From assembly GCA_963701675.1 (NCBI GenBank), contig OY969623.1, positions 1,178,001-1,242,000 of the forward strand: a DNA stretch of 64,000 nt, in the 5' to 3' direction. The notes below the pieces were generated by a model. The model ran no database searches. It was not told the DNA's origin and saw only the letters and a program-made list of their open reading frames with translations. Shown in pieces: positions 17,335-25,883 of this stretch (position 1 is the first letter of the stretch; each line of letters opens with the position of its first letter). Both the position numbers and the translations under genes were made by a program. The stretch comes from G963701675 sp963701675 (lineage in GTDB: Bacteria; Planctomycetota; Planctomycetia; Gemmatales; Gemmataceae).

Positions 17335-18330
17335 GTGGAAAACCAGACTGCTCTTCAAGTCAAGGACTTCATCCTCGCGTTTACCAGCATTCTTTACGAG
17401 GCGATGCCGTTCATCGTCCTGGGGGCAGTCATTGCGGGCGTTCTGGAAGAAATGCTGCCGCAACGTCTGGTGGCCCGTCTGATACCACGCCGCCGCGGGA
17501 TTGCGATTGCCGCCGCCGCCCTCCTGGGCATGATTTTCCCGATGTGTGAGTGCGGCATTATTCCGGTCATGCGGCGCTTGCTGCGAAAAGGCGTTCCACT
17601 CAGCTGCTGCACGGCCTATCTTCTGGCCGGGCCCATTATCAATCCCGTCGTCATGTTCAGCACCTGGGTTGCTTTCACCGGTGAAGGCCGCGCCATCGGC
17701 AGTCTAGGCATGATGAGCTTGCGGACCGGGTTTGCGTTTCTCGTTGCGGTCGGCGCGAGCATGGTGGTGGAGTGGACGTACCGAAAACATGGAAACCGGT
17801 TGCTGGCGCCGCTCGCCGTGGCCGATGCCACCGCCTCCGAGTCGAATGACGACAGCCTGAATGGTTCAAAGCCGTGGTGGAAGCGTCTGGGCAACATCAC
17901 CGAAACGGCGCTCCACGACTTTGTCGACATCATGGTATTCCTTGTACTCGGAGCGTTGCTCGCCGCTTCGGCGCGACAGTTTTTCACAGCCGAACAGATT
18001 CAAGACATGTCGCGCAACCATCCCGTGTTGGCGATCGTTTCTATGATGGGATTGGCCGTGATTCTTTGTCTTTGCAGCGAGGCGGATGCGTTCGTAGCGG
18101 CGAGCTTCACGTCGCTTCAGCCATCGGCGATCCTCGCGTTCCTCGTCCTCGGCCCCATGCTCGACCTGAAGCTTTACCTGATGTATACGCGAGTCTTCCG
18201 CCAAAAGCTGATTTGGACGATCATCGCCGCCGTGGTAGGCCAGGTTCTGGCATACATGTTATTATTCCATTTGGTCTGGACACACTATGGTTCGCAGATT
18301 TCCGCATGGTGGACAACCCCCGGCGGATGA
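17335..18330 (+). CDS. YraQ/ArsP-type (DUF318) permease
   Basis: 331 residues with about eight membrane segments in two halves. The first half has GMIFPMCECGIIPVMRRLL, the second has LAVILCLCSEADAFVAASF. The paired cysteine/acid motifs (CECG and CSEAD) are the hallmark of the DUF318 permease family, whose ArsP members export organoarsenicals and whose other members are linked to metals. The two halves are joined by a polar loop (DATASESNDDSLNGS). The gene starts with GTG at 17335, and an internal ATG at 17404 is the alternative. It is followed by its usual neighbour of the TIGR03943 type, 21 bases away. Confidence 0.85.
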   Translation: MENQTALQVKDFILAFTSILYEAMPFIVLGAVIAGVLEEMLPQRLVARLIPRRRGIAIAAAALLGMIFPMCECGIIPVMRRLLRKGVPLSCCTAYLLAGPIINPVVMFSTWVAFTGEGRAIGSLGMMSLRTGFAFLVAVGASMVVEWTYRKHGNRLLAPLAVADATASESNDDSLNGSKPWWKRLGNITETALHDFVDIMVFLVLGALLAASARQFFTAEQIQDMSRNHPVLAIVSMMGLAVILCLCSEADAFVAASFTSLQPSAILAFLVLGPMLDLKLYLMYTRVFRQKLIWTIIAAVVGQVLAYMLLFHLVWTHYGSQISAWWTTPGG

Positions 18331-18351
18331 TTGCAACATGGGAGTGAACTG

Positions 18352-19275
18352 ATGGCACACGATCACGCGCACGAACGAGACAAGAACTACTACCTCGAAC
18401 AGATTTGCACCATTGGTATCTGCGGCGCCTTGGGTGGTGTCGCCGTCATGCTCTATCAACGGAACATGCTTTGGTACATCTTGGTGGAAAAGTTCCACCT
18501 GTGGGTGTTGATCGGTGGAATTGCCCTGCTGGCTCTCGTAGTCATCCGCGCGGTTACGCTTTGGCTGTCGCTGCCGCCTCGAGAAACCAGCTCGAACCAC
18601 CAACACGCGCCGGGCGAAGAACACCATCACGATACTCACCACGAACATGCGCACGACTGCGCGGAGCACGATTGCGGCCACGAACACGGGTGGAATCCGT
18701 GGCGGTTCGCGGTCTTGCTGTTACCGGTGGTGCTGTATTTCCTCAACCTGCCCAACCAAGGATTCAGCAACGTCAAAGGACTCAATACCGACCAGGTGGA
18801 CATGGCGTCAAACGCCGAGACGTACGGCTTCGCGGCCAATGTGATCGGTCTTGGCGCAACCTACCCCGGCTCGAGCGCGCTCGCGATCATGGCGGCCCTG
18901 GAAGGCGGCAACGCCAAACCGATGGCCATGGAGTTCAAGGAACTGGATCAAGCTCGATTCAGCCCCGGGCTGAGAGAATTCTATCAAGGAAAACGCGCCG
19001 AAGTGCGGGGACAGTTCGCGCCGAGCGGCAGCCCCAAGGTCTTCACGCTGGTCCGATACAAGATGACGTGCTGCGGGGCCGACGCCGTACCTTTGAACGT
19101 ACTGATCGTGTCTCCCGAGGAGGTGCTCAAGCAACACAATCAATGGGTGAAAGTGGTAGGCAAAGTGCACTTCGCCAAGCGAAAGGACCGTGACGAATAC
19201 GTCTCGGTTTTGCAGATCGCATCCGCAAAGGATGTCACCGACGTCCCGAAGCCTATGAATCCCTACATTCAGTGA
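18352..19275 (+). CDS. TIGR03943/DUF1980-type partner of YraQ permease
   Basis: About 307 residues. Two membrane segments lie in the N-terminal part (near residues 18-34 and 44-66), followed by a strongly histidine-rich hydrophilic loop (EEHHHDTHHEHAHDC, with a further HDCGHEHG), another membrane segment (FAVLLLPVVLYFLN) and a C-terminal OB-like domain with RYKMTCCGADAVPL. The His/Cys-rich loop suggests metal binding. In other genomes, such as Bacillus ycgR-ycgQ, this gene also sits next to a YraQ-type permease. ATG at 18352 follows GGGAG with spacing near 8. The CC pair is a feature of the family's second half. Confidence 0.8.
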   Translation: MAHDHAHERDKNYYLEQICTIGICGALGGVAVMLYQRNMLWYILVEKFHLWVLIGGIALLALVVIRAVTLWLSLPPRETSSNHQHAPGEEHHHDTHHEHAHDCAEHDCGHEHGWNPWRFAVLLLPVVLYFLNLPNQGFSNVKGLNTDQVDMASNAETYGFAANVIGLGATYPGSSALAIMAALEGGNAKPMAMEFKELDQARFSPGLREFYQGKRAEVRGQFAPSGSPKVFTLVRYKMTCCGADAVPLNVLIVSPEEVLKQHNQWVKVVGKVHFAKRKDRDEYVSVLQIASAKDVTDVPKPMNPYIQ

Positions 19276-19280
19276 TTGCC

Positions 19281-19838
19281 ATGCTCGGCGCACCGTTCGA
19301 GACCTATCGGAACATGCTCGATGCCGCCGCTTTCGCCGCGCGAAAGCATCAACAGCATCTGCGCAAGGACGGCCTGACGCCGTATGTGAGCCATCCGTTC
19401 CGCGTGTGCTTGACCATCTGTCATGCGTTCGGCATCAAGGACCGCAACGTCCTCATGGCGGCGCTTCTGCACGATACCATTGAAGACACGACCACGGATT
19501 TCGACGACATTGCCGAAAACTTCGGCCCCGAGGTTGCGGAATGGGTTGGGTTGCTTTCCAAGGACAAACGCCTGGTCGAAGGCGACCGTGAGAAAGCGTA
19601 CATCGGGCAACTCACTTCGGCGCCGTGGCAAGTCAAGGTTTGCAAACTTGGCGACATCCACGATAATCTGATGGATTGCCCCAACATGCCGAAGGAAAAA
19701 AGGCACAAGCTTCTTAAGAACGCGCGCCGTTACCTCGACGCCTTGAATACCGACCTCCCGTCGGAAGCGAAGGCTGCGTACGATTTGGTTAACCAACTCC
19801 TCGCCGAGGTTGAGTCGGAAGTCCAAAACTCGTCATGA
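19281..19838 (+). CDS. HD-domain hydrolase, MESH1/SpoT-like (p)ppGpp hydrolase candidate
   Basis: A small HD protein of 185 residues. The metal-binding pattern matches stringent-response hydrolases: KDGLTPYVSHPFRVCL (first His), ALLHDTIEDTTTDFDD (HD and the ED pair) and VCKLGDIHDNLMDCP, replacing the KLADxxxN of SpoT. No synthetase, TGS or ACT domain is present, so it resembles stand-alone MESH1/SAH proteins. Its stop overlaps the start of the nucleotidyltransferase gene by four bases. It follows the TIGR03943 gene directly. The substrate is not proven: (p)ppGpp, nucleotides or NADPH are possible. Confidence 0.75.
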   Translation: MLGAPFETYRNMLDAAAFAARKHQQHLRKDGLTPYVSHPFRVCLTICHAFGIKDRNVLMAALLHDTIEDTTTDFDDIAENFGPEVAEWVGLLSKDKRLVEGDREKAYIGQLTSAPWQVKVCKLGDIHDNLMDCPNMPKEKRHKLLKNARRYLDALNTDLPSEAKAAYDLVNQLLAEVESEVQNSS

Positions 19839-20458
19839 TCACGTACGAAGAACTCCTGGACCGCGATTTGAACCGTGCTCTCCTGGAGGGAAGCATGCAT
19901 TTTGAGGAAAAAAGCGCCGTCCATCAAACCCTTCGCAAGATTGTTAAACGACTTGAGGAGTTCGGGATTCCATATGCGATCGTTGGTGGCATGGCTCTTT
20001 TTTTTCACGGCTATCGGCGATTCACCGACGATGTTGACATACTGGTCACCTCGGATGGCCTGAAGCAACTTCACCAACAGCTTGAAGGCCTGGGATATGT
20101 TCCGCCGTTCGCGGGAAGCAGGCAATTGCGTGATACCGAGACCGGGGTGCGAATAGAGTTTCTCGTTACTGGACAGTTTCCTGGCGACGGAAAGCCCAAA
20201 CCGATCGCGTTTCCCGACCCTGTCGATGTTCGCGTAAATCTGGATGCAGCGCAGGTTGTCGATTTGCCGCGATTGATCGAGCTAAAGCTAGCGTCCGGAA
20301 TGGCCCCCGGCCGATTAAAGGACCTGGGTGATATTCAAGAACTCATTCGTCAGTTGTATCTTCCGCAGGATTACGCCGAACAATTGGATCCCTATGTGCG
20401 CGACCTCTTCCGCGAACTGTGGTCCCAGGTCGACCAGAGTCCACCTCGGCCGACATGA
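19835..20458 (+). CDS. MNT-type nucleotidyltransferase-fold protein
   Basis: 207 residues. Residues around 50-70 read IVGGMALFFHGYRRFTDDVDIL, containing the GG... then D-x-D metal site of the NTase superfamily (as in AbiEii-like or DUF6036 proteins). A third acidic strand follows (VRIEFLVTG), then RLIELKLASGM-x-RLKDLGDI, the helix seen in AbiEii-like and DUF6036 proteins. It overlaps the HD hydrolase gene by four bases. No HEPN partner is present. The HD/NTase overlap is unusual and is discussed as a finding. Confidence 0.75.
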   Translation: MITYEELLDRDLNRALLEGSMHFEEKSAVHQTLRKIVKRLEEFGIPYAIVGGMALFFHGYRRFTDDVDILVTSDGLKQLHQQLEGLGYVPPFAGSRQLRDTETGVRIEFLVTGQFPGDGKPKPIAFPDPVDVRVNLDAAQVVDLPRLIELKLASGMAPGRLKDLGDIQELIRQLYLPQDYAEQLDPYVRDLFRELWSQVDQSPPRPT

Positions 20459-20582
20459 CTTACCAAGTCGAACTCCTCGCGGACTCACCCTTGCTGGTTT
20501 GCTCCGCTGAGAACATAATGACCACTGAGTTTGTCGGTCCTCCCCTGCCCTGCCCTTGCTGATTGAAACAAGGAGACTGCCA

Positions 20583-21764
20583 ATGACTATCGCACGTATT
20601 TCTCGATGGGCGCTCGTTGGCTGCATCGCCGTTGCGGGCATCACGCTCGGCGTTCTGCCGGATGCAAAAGCGTGCCCCTTTTGTAGCGCGCAAGGGCAGA
20701 CCCTCACATCCGAGATCGGCCAAGCCACCATCGTTGTCTACGGCAGCCTGACCAATGCGAAGCTCGATGCGAACGCCGGTTTGGGGCAAGGAACAACCGA
20801 CCTGAAGATTGAGAAAGTTCTGAAATCGCACGAAATCCTCGGCGATCAAAAGTCGGTCACCCTTCCCCGGTACTTGCCCGTCGAAAATGATAATAAGCGA
20901 ATGCTGGTGTTCTGCGACGTATTCAAGGGGAAACTTGACTGGTATGCAGGCCGCTCCGTGAATGGCGACGGCGAGATCGTTTCCTACCTCGAAGGCGCGC
21001 TGGCGGTCAAAGATAAAGACATGACCACACGGCTGCGATTCTTCTTTAAGTATTTGGACAGCAAAGATCCGGAAGTGTCCGGGGACGCGTACAAGGAGTT
21101 TGCCTACGCCGACTACAAGGACTACTTGCCGATGGCGAAGGAACTTCCGGCCGACAAGATCGCCCAGTGGCTTGTCGACCCCGAGACGCCGCAAAACCGA
21201 TATGGACTGTACGCATCGATGTTGGGTCATTGCGGGAAGGAGAAACACGCCGCTTCGCTCAAGCAACTTTTGGACGACCCGCAAAAACGTCTGGCCTCCG
21301 GTGTAGACGGCGTCCTGGCCGGATACGTCATGCTCAAGCCCGCAGACGGCTGGGCCTACCTGAAAGATTTGCTCAAAGACCCGAGCAAAGACTTCATGCA
21401 ACGTTACGCAGGCCTTCGGGCGCTCCGGTTTTTCCGCGAGTTTCGGTTGGACGTCGCGAACCAAAAGGCCATCGTCGACGCCGCCGCGGTTCTGTTGGAT
21501 CAGAACGACATTGCCGACTTGGCGATCGAGGACTTTCGCAAATGGGAATGTTGGGAATTAGCCGATCGCATCGAAGCGCTCTACGGCAAGCCGTCGCATG
21601 ACGTTCCGATCATTCGCCGCGCGATCGTTCGCTACATGCTGGCGTGCCCTGGACCCAAAGCGAAGGCATTCGTCGATAAGGTCCGAGAAAAGGATCCCGA
21701 AATGGTCAAGGATGTCGAGGAACTCTTGAAGTTCGAAGCCCAGGCCGCCAAACCAAAGAAGTAG
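20583..21764 (+). CDS. Exported conserved hypothetical with CxxC motif
   Basis: 393 residues from ATG 20583, which follows AAGGAG by 7 bases. A signal peptide is clear (WALVGCIAVAGITLGVLPDAKA), followed by CPFCSAQGQTLTSEI, a CxxC after cleavage. A beta-rich domain (residues 40-130) with KVLKS and VFCDVFKGKLDWY is followed by helical pairs (roughly residues 140-370) reminiscent of HEAT-type repeats, and a Lys-rich tail. From memory, similar exported proteins are common in planctomycetes; no function is known. The gene is transcribed alone. Confidence 0.7.
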   Translation: MTIARISRWALVGCIAVAGITLGVLPDAKACPFCSAQGQTLTSEIGQATIVVYGSLTNAKLDANAGLGQGTTDLKIEKVLKSHEILGDQKSVTLPRYLPVENDNKRMLVFCDVFKGKLDWYAGRSVNGDGEIVSYLEGALAVKDKDMTTRLRFFFKYLDSKDPEVSGDAYKEFAYADYKDYLPMAKELPADKIAQWLVDPETPQNRYGLYASMLGHCGKEKHAASLKQLLDDPQKRLASGVDGVLAGYVMLKPADGWAYLKDLLKDPSKDFMQRYAGLRALRFFREFRLDVANQKAIVDAAAVLLDQNDIADLAIEDFRKWECWELADRIEALYGKPSHDVPIIRRAIVRYMLACPGPKAKAFVDKVREKDPEMVKDVEELLKFEAQAAKPKK

Positions 21765-22742
21765 TGCTCGTCAAAACAACTGCTCTTCTCAAAAGCAAAT
21801 CGCGTCGCTATACGCCACGCCGGTCGTGAACGCCGATGGAAATTGCCCACAAGAAGAACTTGACACATCGGCACAGGTTCGTTATGAACCCGCCCACTCT
21901 GTGCTAAAGCATGCAGCGTTCCGGAACCCGCGAGAGGAAAAGCTCGATCCGGCGCGCGCACCACGAAACAGTCGAGCTCTGCTGTGTGTCGGCCTTGCGG
22001 GAAACCGGCACTACCCGCCCTCCTGGGTAGAGGCGTTCCAACTCGCCGGAACAAGTGGTTACTGGGTCGGCCACTCCGGAGAGTGCTTCGCAGTAGAGCT
22101 TATCTCGGACCGGGAGCCGAGCCTTCGTGCTCGGCTCCCGGGGATTATTCCTCACCGAGCATTTCGAGCGCTAACGTCCGTTATCAACTCACACCCCTGT
22201 TATCCAGTCGACATACGCATTCATTTACGCATCTACCATCGGCGCTGCTGCTACGTTTCCGCTACCAAAGCCGTTTTGATGGAGAGCGCTAAACTAAGTC
22301 CGGTCATATCAATCTATTGCGATATGTTGCTCCGATGGACTAACGGGTGTGGCCCTGAGGCACTGTCGCTGTGGCCTTGTGGTACGGTGTTGGCACGGAA
22401 TGTGCAAAAGCAGTGGACGGCGCGTTTGTGAACATGTGTTCGTCAACGCTGATGCAACACAACTGCGAGGGCCAATCTTAGTCGATTGAGTTTCATCCGC
22501 CGCTACGCCGGATGAAACGTGGGTGGATCGGATGCAAATCGACCCCACTTGGCGATGCCGGGTTCATTCCGCCCTAGACTTTTGACCGCATGGAACTCCG
22601 CCAGAAGCCTCCTGCCGCATCTCCTTTCAAGGTCGCATAGCGAGAACAAGACGTGTGAATCACCGGAAGTCCAAGAGCTTGCCGGCGTGCACGGTTCGCG
22701 CTCACACTCCACGATTCCCACCCGCAACGGAGGTGACACTTC
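21765..22742. other. 978-base stretch without a supported gene
   Basis: A 201-codon ORF exists at 21826-22431 but it has no ribosome site, an unnatural residue mix and no recognisable domain, so I do not call it. The stretch contains one strong palindrome (listed separately) and, near 22170, a partial copy of the arm seen at 13966. I checked by eye for tmRNA, SRP RNA and RNase P RNA consensus pieces and saw none. Confidence 0.5.
22110..22141. repeat. Strong GC-rich palindrome
   Basis: Perfect 13-base arms (CCGGGAGCCGAGC and its complement) flank a CTTCGT loop. The hairpin is very stable but is not followed by a T run. It may be one of the dispersed palindromic repeats of this genome or a terminator. 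Confidence 0.7.
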
Positions 22743-23300
22743 ATGTTCGGATTAGATTATGTCGTTGCTTGGATCGCGCTCTCGGCGCCACCCGTCTTTG
22801 TCGATCCGCTGATCGGCACGCACTCGTTTGACTTCATTCGGCCTGCGTTGCATGCGACTGCACTTCGGCTCGAGATTCTCGACCCGCGTGAAGTGCGGTA
22901 CATTCTGGCACGCTCGGACGATTTCCTTTCGGACATGAACCTGCTTCGACGCCGCTACGAAGACCTGATCGATGCACCGGCACTAATTGACAGCCGTCGC
23001 TTTCCGGACGCGGAGACCGTCAATCAGCTTCTGAATTTCAATCGAAGCTACAGGCAGAACTTATGTTTTCGCCAGCCCGTGGAACTGGCCCGCATCGGCG
23101 AGCTAAGAGAGGCGGTCCGCGAAACCGACGAGTTGTATCACATTTGGGACACGGTTCGCGATACACGGAGCGACTACTACTATGTGACCGTCCGCCGGCA
23201 AGCTCTCAAGAAATTACGCGATGTATTGGGCCCCGAGGCCTACCATTACGGTCGTCTACCGCCACCGGTACCGCTCTGGCGTTTTGAAGAAATTGATTAG
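22743..23300 (+). CDS. Conserved hypothetical protein
   Basis: 185 residues starting with MFGLDYVVAWIALSAPPVFV, and preceded by a near-perfect GGAGGTG ribosome site 7 bases upstream. The rest is charged and mostly helical: EVRYILARSDDFLSDMNLLR, DAETVNQLLNFNRSYRQ, RETDELYHIWDTVRDT and a basic helix ending in RLPPPVPLWRFEEID. There is no clear membrane helix beyond the weakly hydrophobic N-terminus. I do not recognise a domain. It precedes the gene-free region that holds the structured RNA candidate. Confidence 0.7.
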   Translation: MFGLDYVVAWIALSAPPVFVDPLIGTHSFDFIRPALHATALRLEILDPREVRYILARSDDFLSDMNLLRRRYEDLIDAPALIDSRRFPDAETVNQLLNFNRSYRQNLCFRQPVELARIGELREAVRETDELYHIWDTVRDTRSDYYYVTVRRQALKKLRDVLGPEAYHYGRLPPPVPLWRFEEID

Positions 23301-23484
23301 CTCACACCCTACCCGATCTCCCATACCGGAAGTAATTACAGCGCGAACGGAAGATTTTACAACTCCCCCACCCGTGTTTTCGTGCTGCAAATTGGCGCTG
23401 AGTGAACTCATAAGTCTTTGTGTTGTTATTAGTTGTGCCGCGGACTTCGCGAACGAAAGAATGTTTGGCACGGGTCTTGCGTTA

Positions 23485-23751
23485 CTCAAGCAAGACCTGA
23501 CCATGATGGAAGCAAAGGCCAGGTTGCAAAGCTTGAGCGGGTCGTTTCCCCCGACGATCCGAGCGGCGCCCCCCAGCCGCTAAAACTGTCCCGGGGTAGT
23601 GGCTGGAGGTTGCCCCCGACCTCGACCCTGTCTACCCCGGGACCGTTGAGCCGAGCAGCCGCCCGGCGTTTCCCCCGCCGACACCCGCCAAGAACCAAGT
23701 CCGCCGAACCCCCGGCCACCTGCCTCCCCCGCAGGTGGCCTCCTTTCTTTT
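23485..23751 (+). ncRNA. Candidate multi-hairpin RNA with C-rich loops
   Basis: A gene-free stretch folds on the plus strand into six or seven successive hairpins, at least five with a run of 4-6 cytosines in the loop. The pieces are: a long first stem (CTCAAGC 23485-23491 with GCTTGAG 23531-23537), GTCG/CGAC with loop TTTCCCC (23541-23555), GCGGC/GCCGC with loop GCCCCCCA (23563-23580), a perfect 12-base stem (23588-23599 with 23632-23643) enclosing GAGGTTG/CGACCTC with loop CCCC, CGGCG/CGCCG with loop TTTCCCC (23664-23680), and a 10-base terminator stem with loop CTCCCCC followed by T-rich sequence. Stems are predicted by eye. C-rich loops could pair with G-rich Shine-Dalgarno sites, as in 6C RNA or alphaproteobacterial anti-SD RNAs. 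The 5' end is uncertain. Confidence 0.6.
23714..23751 (+). terminator. Rho-independent terminator
   Basis: Perfect 10-base stem GGCCACCTGC/GCAGGTGGCC with a CTCCCCC loop (23724-23730), followed by TCCTTTCTTTT. The T-rich tail on the plus strand fixes the orientation of the RNA candidate upstream. Confidence 0.8.
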
Positions 23752-23856
23752 ACCCTTCATCAAATTGACTCGAGACCGTCAATATCTACCTCTCGCTTGT
23801 CGGTCATGACTATTGTAAAATGGAGAAACCTGATTCAGTGGTCACCCGAGGTTTCC

Positions 23857-24297
23857 ATGAATTCCCAGTTTGACATTTCACCGTTTTCGGTTCCATCGAT
23901 CGAGCCGCCCAAGGAACATGCCACGTCTGCCGAAGCCGTGCACCTTCTTCGCCAGGTCGTTGATTTGCAAAAGGAACAGATGATGTTCCTGCGTGCCATT
24001 GCCGCCGCGCATGATTCCGGCGCCCGCTGGCGCGCATTCCTTGGCCGCTGGCGGGACGATTTCCCCGACTTACCGGACGGCGCTAAGGACGCGATTATGG
24101 TTTTGGAGCGGAGCTATGCCTCCATGCTTGCGGAACTGGTGGACCACCTCCGGCAGAATGGCAGCGGTGCGCTCGATACCGATTTTAGTATGCAGGAATT
24201 CCTTGACCGCTACGGTATGCGTCTGGCACAGCTCGGAACCATCCTGAACATGATTGGCCCGCTCGCGGAGATGAGCCCGCCGGGTGAATCGACGTAA
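23857..24297 (+). CDS. Conserved hypothetical helical protein
   Basis: 146 residues, taken from ATG 23857, where GAGG lies 6 bases upstream; an extra 20 in-frame residues upstream look unnatural. The sequence is helical and charged: SAEAVHLLRQVVDLQKEQMM, then DSGARWRAFLGRWRDDFPDL, and a final helix pair around QEFLDRYGMRLAQLGTILNM. No domain is recognised; the composition fits a small cytosolic oligomeric helical bundle. It is flanked by the terminator of the RNA candidate and by convergent ispH. Confidence 0.65.
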   Translation: MNSQFDISPFSVPSIEPPKEHATSAEAVHLLRQVVDLQKEQMMFLRAIAAAHDSGARWRAFLGRWRDDFPDLPDGAKDAIMVLERSYASMLAELVDHLRQNGSGALDTDFSMQEFLDRYGMRLAQLGTILNMIGPLAEMSPPGEST

Positions 24298-24394
24298 GCC
24301 CCTTCACTCAACCGGCGCCAACAAGCGCAGCTCACGCGGAAGTGGAAAGCTGACGTGTTCTTCGCGCACGGTGCGACTCTCGGCCGTGGCGCCG

Positions 24395-25243
24395 TCAGCG
24401 CCTCTTCAGATAATCGACGCACTCTAGGACGACTTCTTCCGGCGCGCTTGCCCCCGCCGTAATCAGCACGACCTCGGCGCCGGCAAACCAGTTGTCGCAG
24501 ATCTCGGCGGCGTCATCGATCAAGTACGCGGGTTTGCCGGAATCGCTCGCTATTTCCGCCAGCCGCATGCTGTTGGAGCTGTTTCGACTTCCGAGCACGA
24601 GAACCACATCCGCATCCGGCGCCAGAATCTTGATCGCCTCTTGGCGATTCTGCGTCGCATAACAAATATCATCACGCGAGGGACCAACAATCTGGGGAAA
24701 CCGCCGCTTCAACGCGCGAATAATGACCTCGGCGTCGTCCACGCTTAGCGTCGTTTGCGTTAGATACGCCAGTTTCACTTTGTCGTCGAGCCGTAGTCGG
24801 TCCACGTCTTCCGGCTCCTGAACCAGGATGATGTGTTCCGGCGCTTCGCCCATAGTGCCCAGAACTTCGTCGTGCCCTTCGTGACCGATCAGCACGATGC
24901 GATAGCCTTCCCGGGCGAATCGAACGGCCTCGAGGTGAACTTTCGTCACAAGCGGACAGGTGGCGTCTATGGCCTGGAGTTGTCGCGCCGCCGCTGCGGC
25001 CCGCACCGCCGGAGCTACGCCGTGAGCGCTGTAAAGCAACGTCGAGCCGATCGGCGCTTCGCTGATGTCGTCGACGAAGACGACACCGCGCTCACGGAAT
25101 CGTTCGACCACCGGCCGGTTATGAACGATTTCGTGAAAGACGTAAATCGGGGCGCCGAACAATTCGAGTGCTCGATCCAGGCACTCGATCGCCATGTTTA
25201 CGCCGGCACAGAATCCTCGTGGGTTCGCCAGAATGATTCGCAC
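24395..25243 (-). CDS. ispH: 4-hydroxy-3-methylbut-2-enyl diphosphate reductase
   Basis: 282 residues, the normal length for IspH (LytB). The three 4Fe-4S ligands are in place: Cys12 (PRGFCAG), Cys96 (DATCPLV) and Cys194 (ICYATQNRQ). Other signatures include VFHEIVHNRPVVE with the catalytic His, LLYSAHGV, and EVIIRALKRRFPQI. It makes IPP and DMAPP from HMBPP in the last step of the MEP isoprenoid pathway in the cytosol (EC 1.17.7.4). None of the other MEP genes are in this window. It overlaps no neighbour and its stop is convergent with the hypothetical gene at 23857. Confidence 0.96.
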   Translation of the reverse strand: MRIILANPRGFCAGVNMAIECLDRALELFGAPIYVFHEIVHNRPVVERFRERGVVFVDDISEAPIGSTLLYSAHGVAPAVRAAAAARQLQAIDATCPLVTKVHLEAVRFAREGYRIVLIGHEGHDEVLGTMGEAPEHIILVQEPEDVDRLRLDDKVKLAYLTQTTLSVDDAEVIIRALKRRFPQIVGPSRDDICYATQNRQEAIKILAPDADVVLVLGSRNSSNSMRLAEIASDSGKPAYLIDDAAEICDNWFAGAEVVLITAGASAPEEVVLECVDYLKRR

Positions 25244-25316
25244 CTAAGTCCCCTTTCGCCGAGCTTATCCTAACCTCTGCGATGTTAACCGCCAAGCGAA
25301 GGCCCAGAAAACAACA

Positions 25317-25340
25317 TCGCCACCCAAACTTGGGTGGCGA
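25317..25340 (-). terminator. Rho-independent terminator on the minus strand
   Basis: Perfect 11-base stem (TCGCCACCCAA with its complement) and a 2-base loop. Read on the minus strand it is followed by TGTTGTTTTCTGG, a T-rich tail, and lies 39 bases beyond the stop of the small exported protein at 25379-25735. Confidence 0.75.
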
Positions 25341-25378
25341 CGATGGTGAGGCTTGGTTTGGAGAAGGTAACCGGGTCT

Positions 25379-25735
25379 TTAGCCCTTCTTTTCTTTCTCG
25401 AATTCGACTTTCGTGACCTTGATCACCTTCTTGCCGTCCTTTTCGGAAACGGTGCCGGTCACTGAACCCTTCTTGCCGGCCTTGCAGATTTCCTGGTGAT
25501 TGTCCTTGCCGCTCTTTTCGTCGAAGTAGTAAACGACGTCCTTGCCCTTCTCCGTCACCTTGATCACCGTGGTGCACTTGTCTTCCTTCTTCAGGTCGCA
25601 CTTAGCGCAGGTGATCGTGCCCGTTAGCTTCTCTTCTTTTGCGGCGTCCTTCTTATCCTTGTCATCGGCGCTCACGCCCACGGCCAAGATGCAGACTACC
25701 GCCAAACCGGACAACATCGACAACGCAGCCTTCAT
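25379..25735 (-). CDS. Small exported Lys-rich protein with CxxC
   Basis: 118 residues with a clear signal peptide (SMLSGLAVVCILAVGVSA), then a very lysine-rich stretch, and TGTITCAKCDLKKEDKC, a CxxC plus a third cysteine, suggesting metal or haem handling. The remainder is a small beta domain (VIKVTEKGKDVVYYF, TGTVSEKDGKKVIKVTKVEF). It resembles DUF6370-type secreted proteins of planctomycetes from memory, function unknown. The gene is flanked on its 3' side by a good terminator. Confidence 0.65.
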   Translation of the reverse strand: MKAALSMLSGLAVVCILAVGVSADDKDKKDAAKEEKLTGTITCAKCDLKKEDKCTTVIKVTEKGKDVVYYFDEKSGKDNHQEICKAGKKGSVTGTVSEKDGKKVIKVTKVEFEKEKKG

Positions 25736-25883
25736 GTCGGACCTCCCTTAATCCAAACGGACCACCAGACCAGGTACACGACGAACCACGAAGCCCATCG
25801 CCCTGGCCTGCCTTGTCACTGACAATATACTGGTCCCTTCGGTCGTGGGCAACGGCCAATCGTCCAGAAGGCAGCTGCAAATA

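Noticed and set aside
21826..22431. 201-codon ORF in a gene-free stretch
   Set aside because: No ribosome site, unusual residue mix, no recognisable motif, and no clean start. I describe the stretch as empty.
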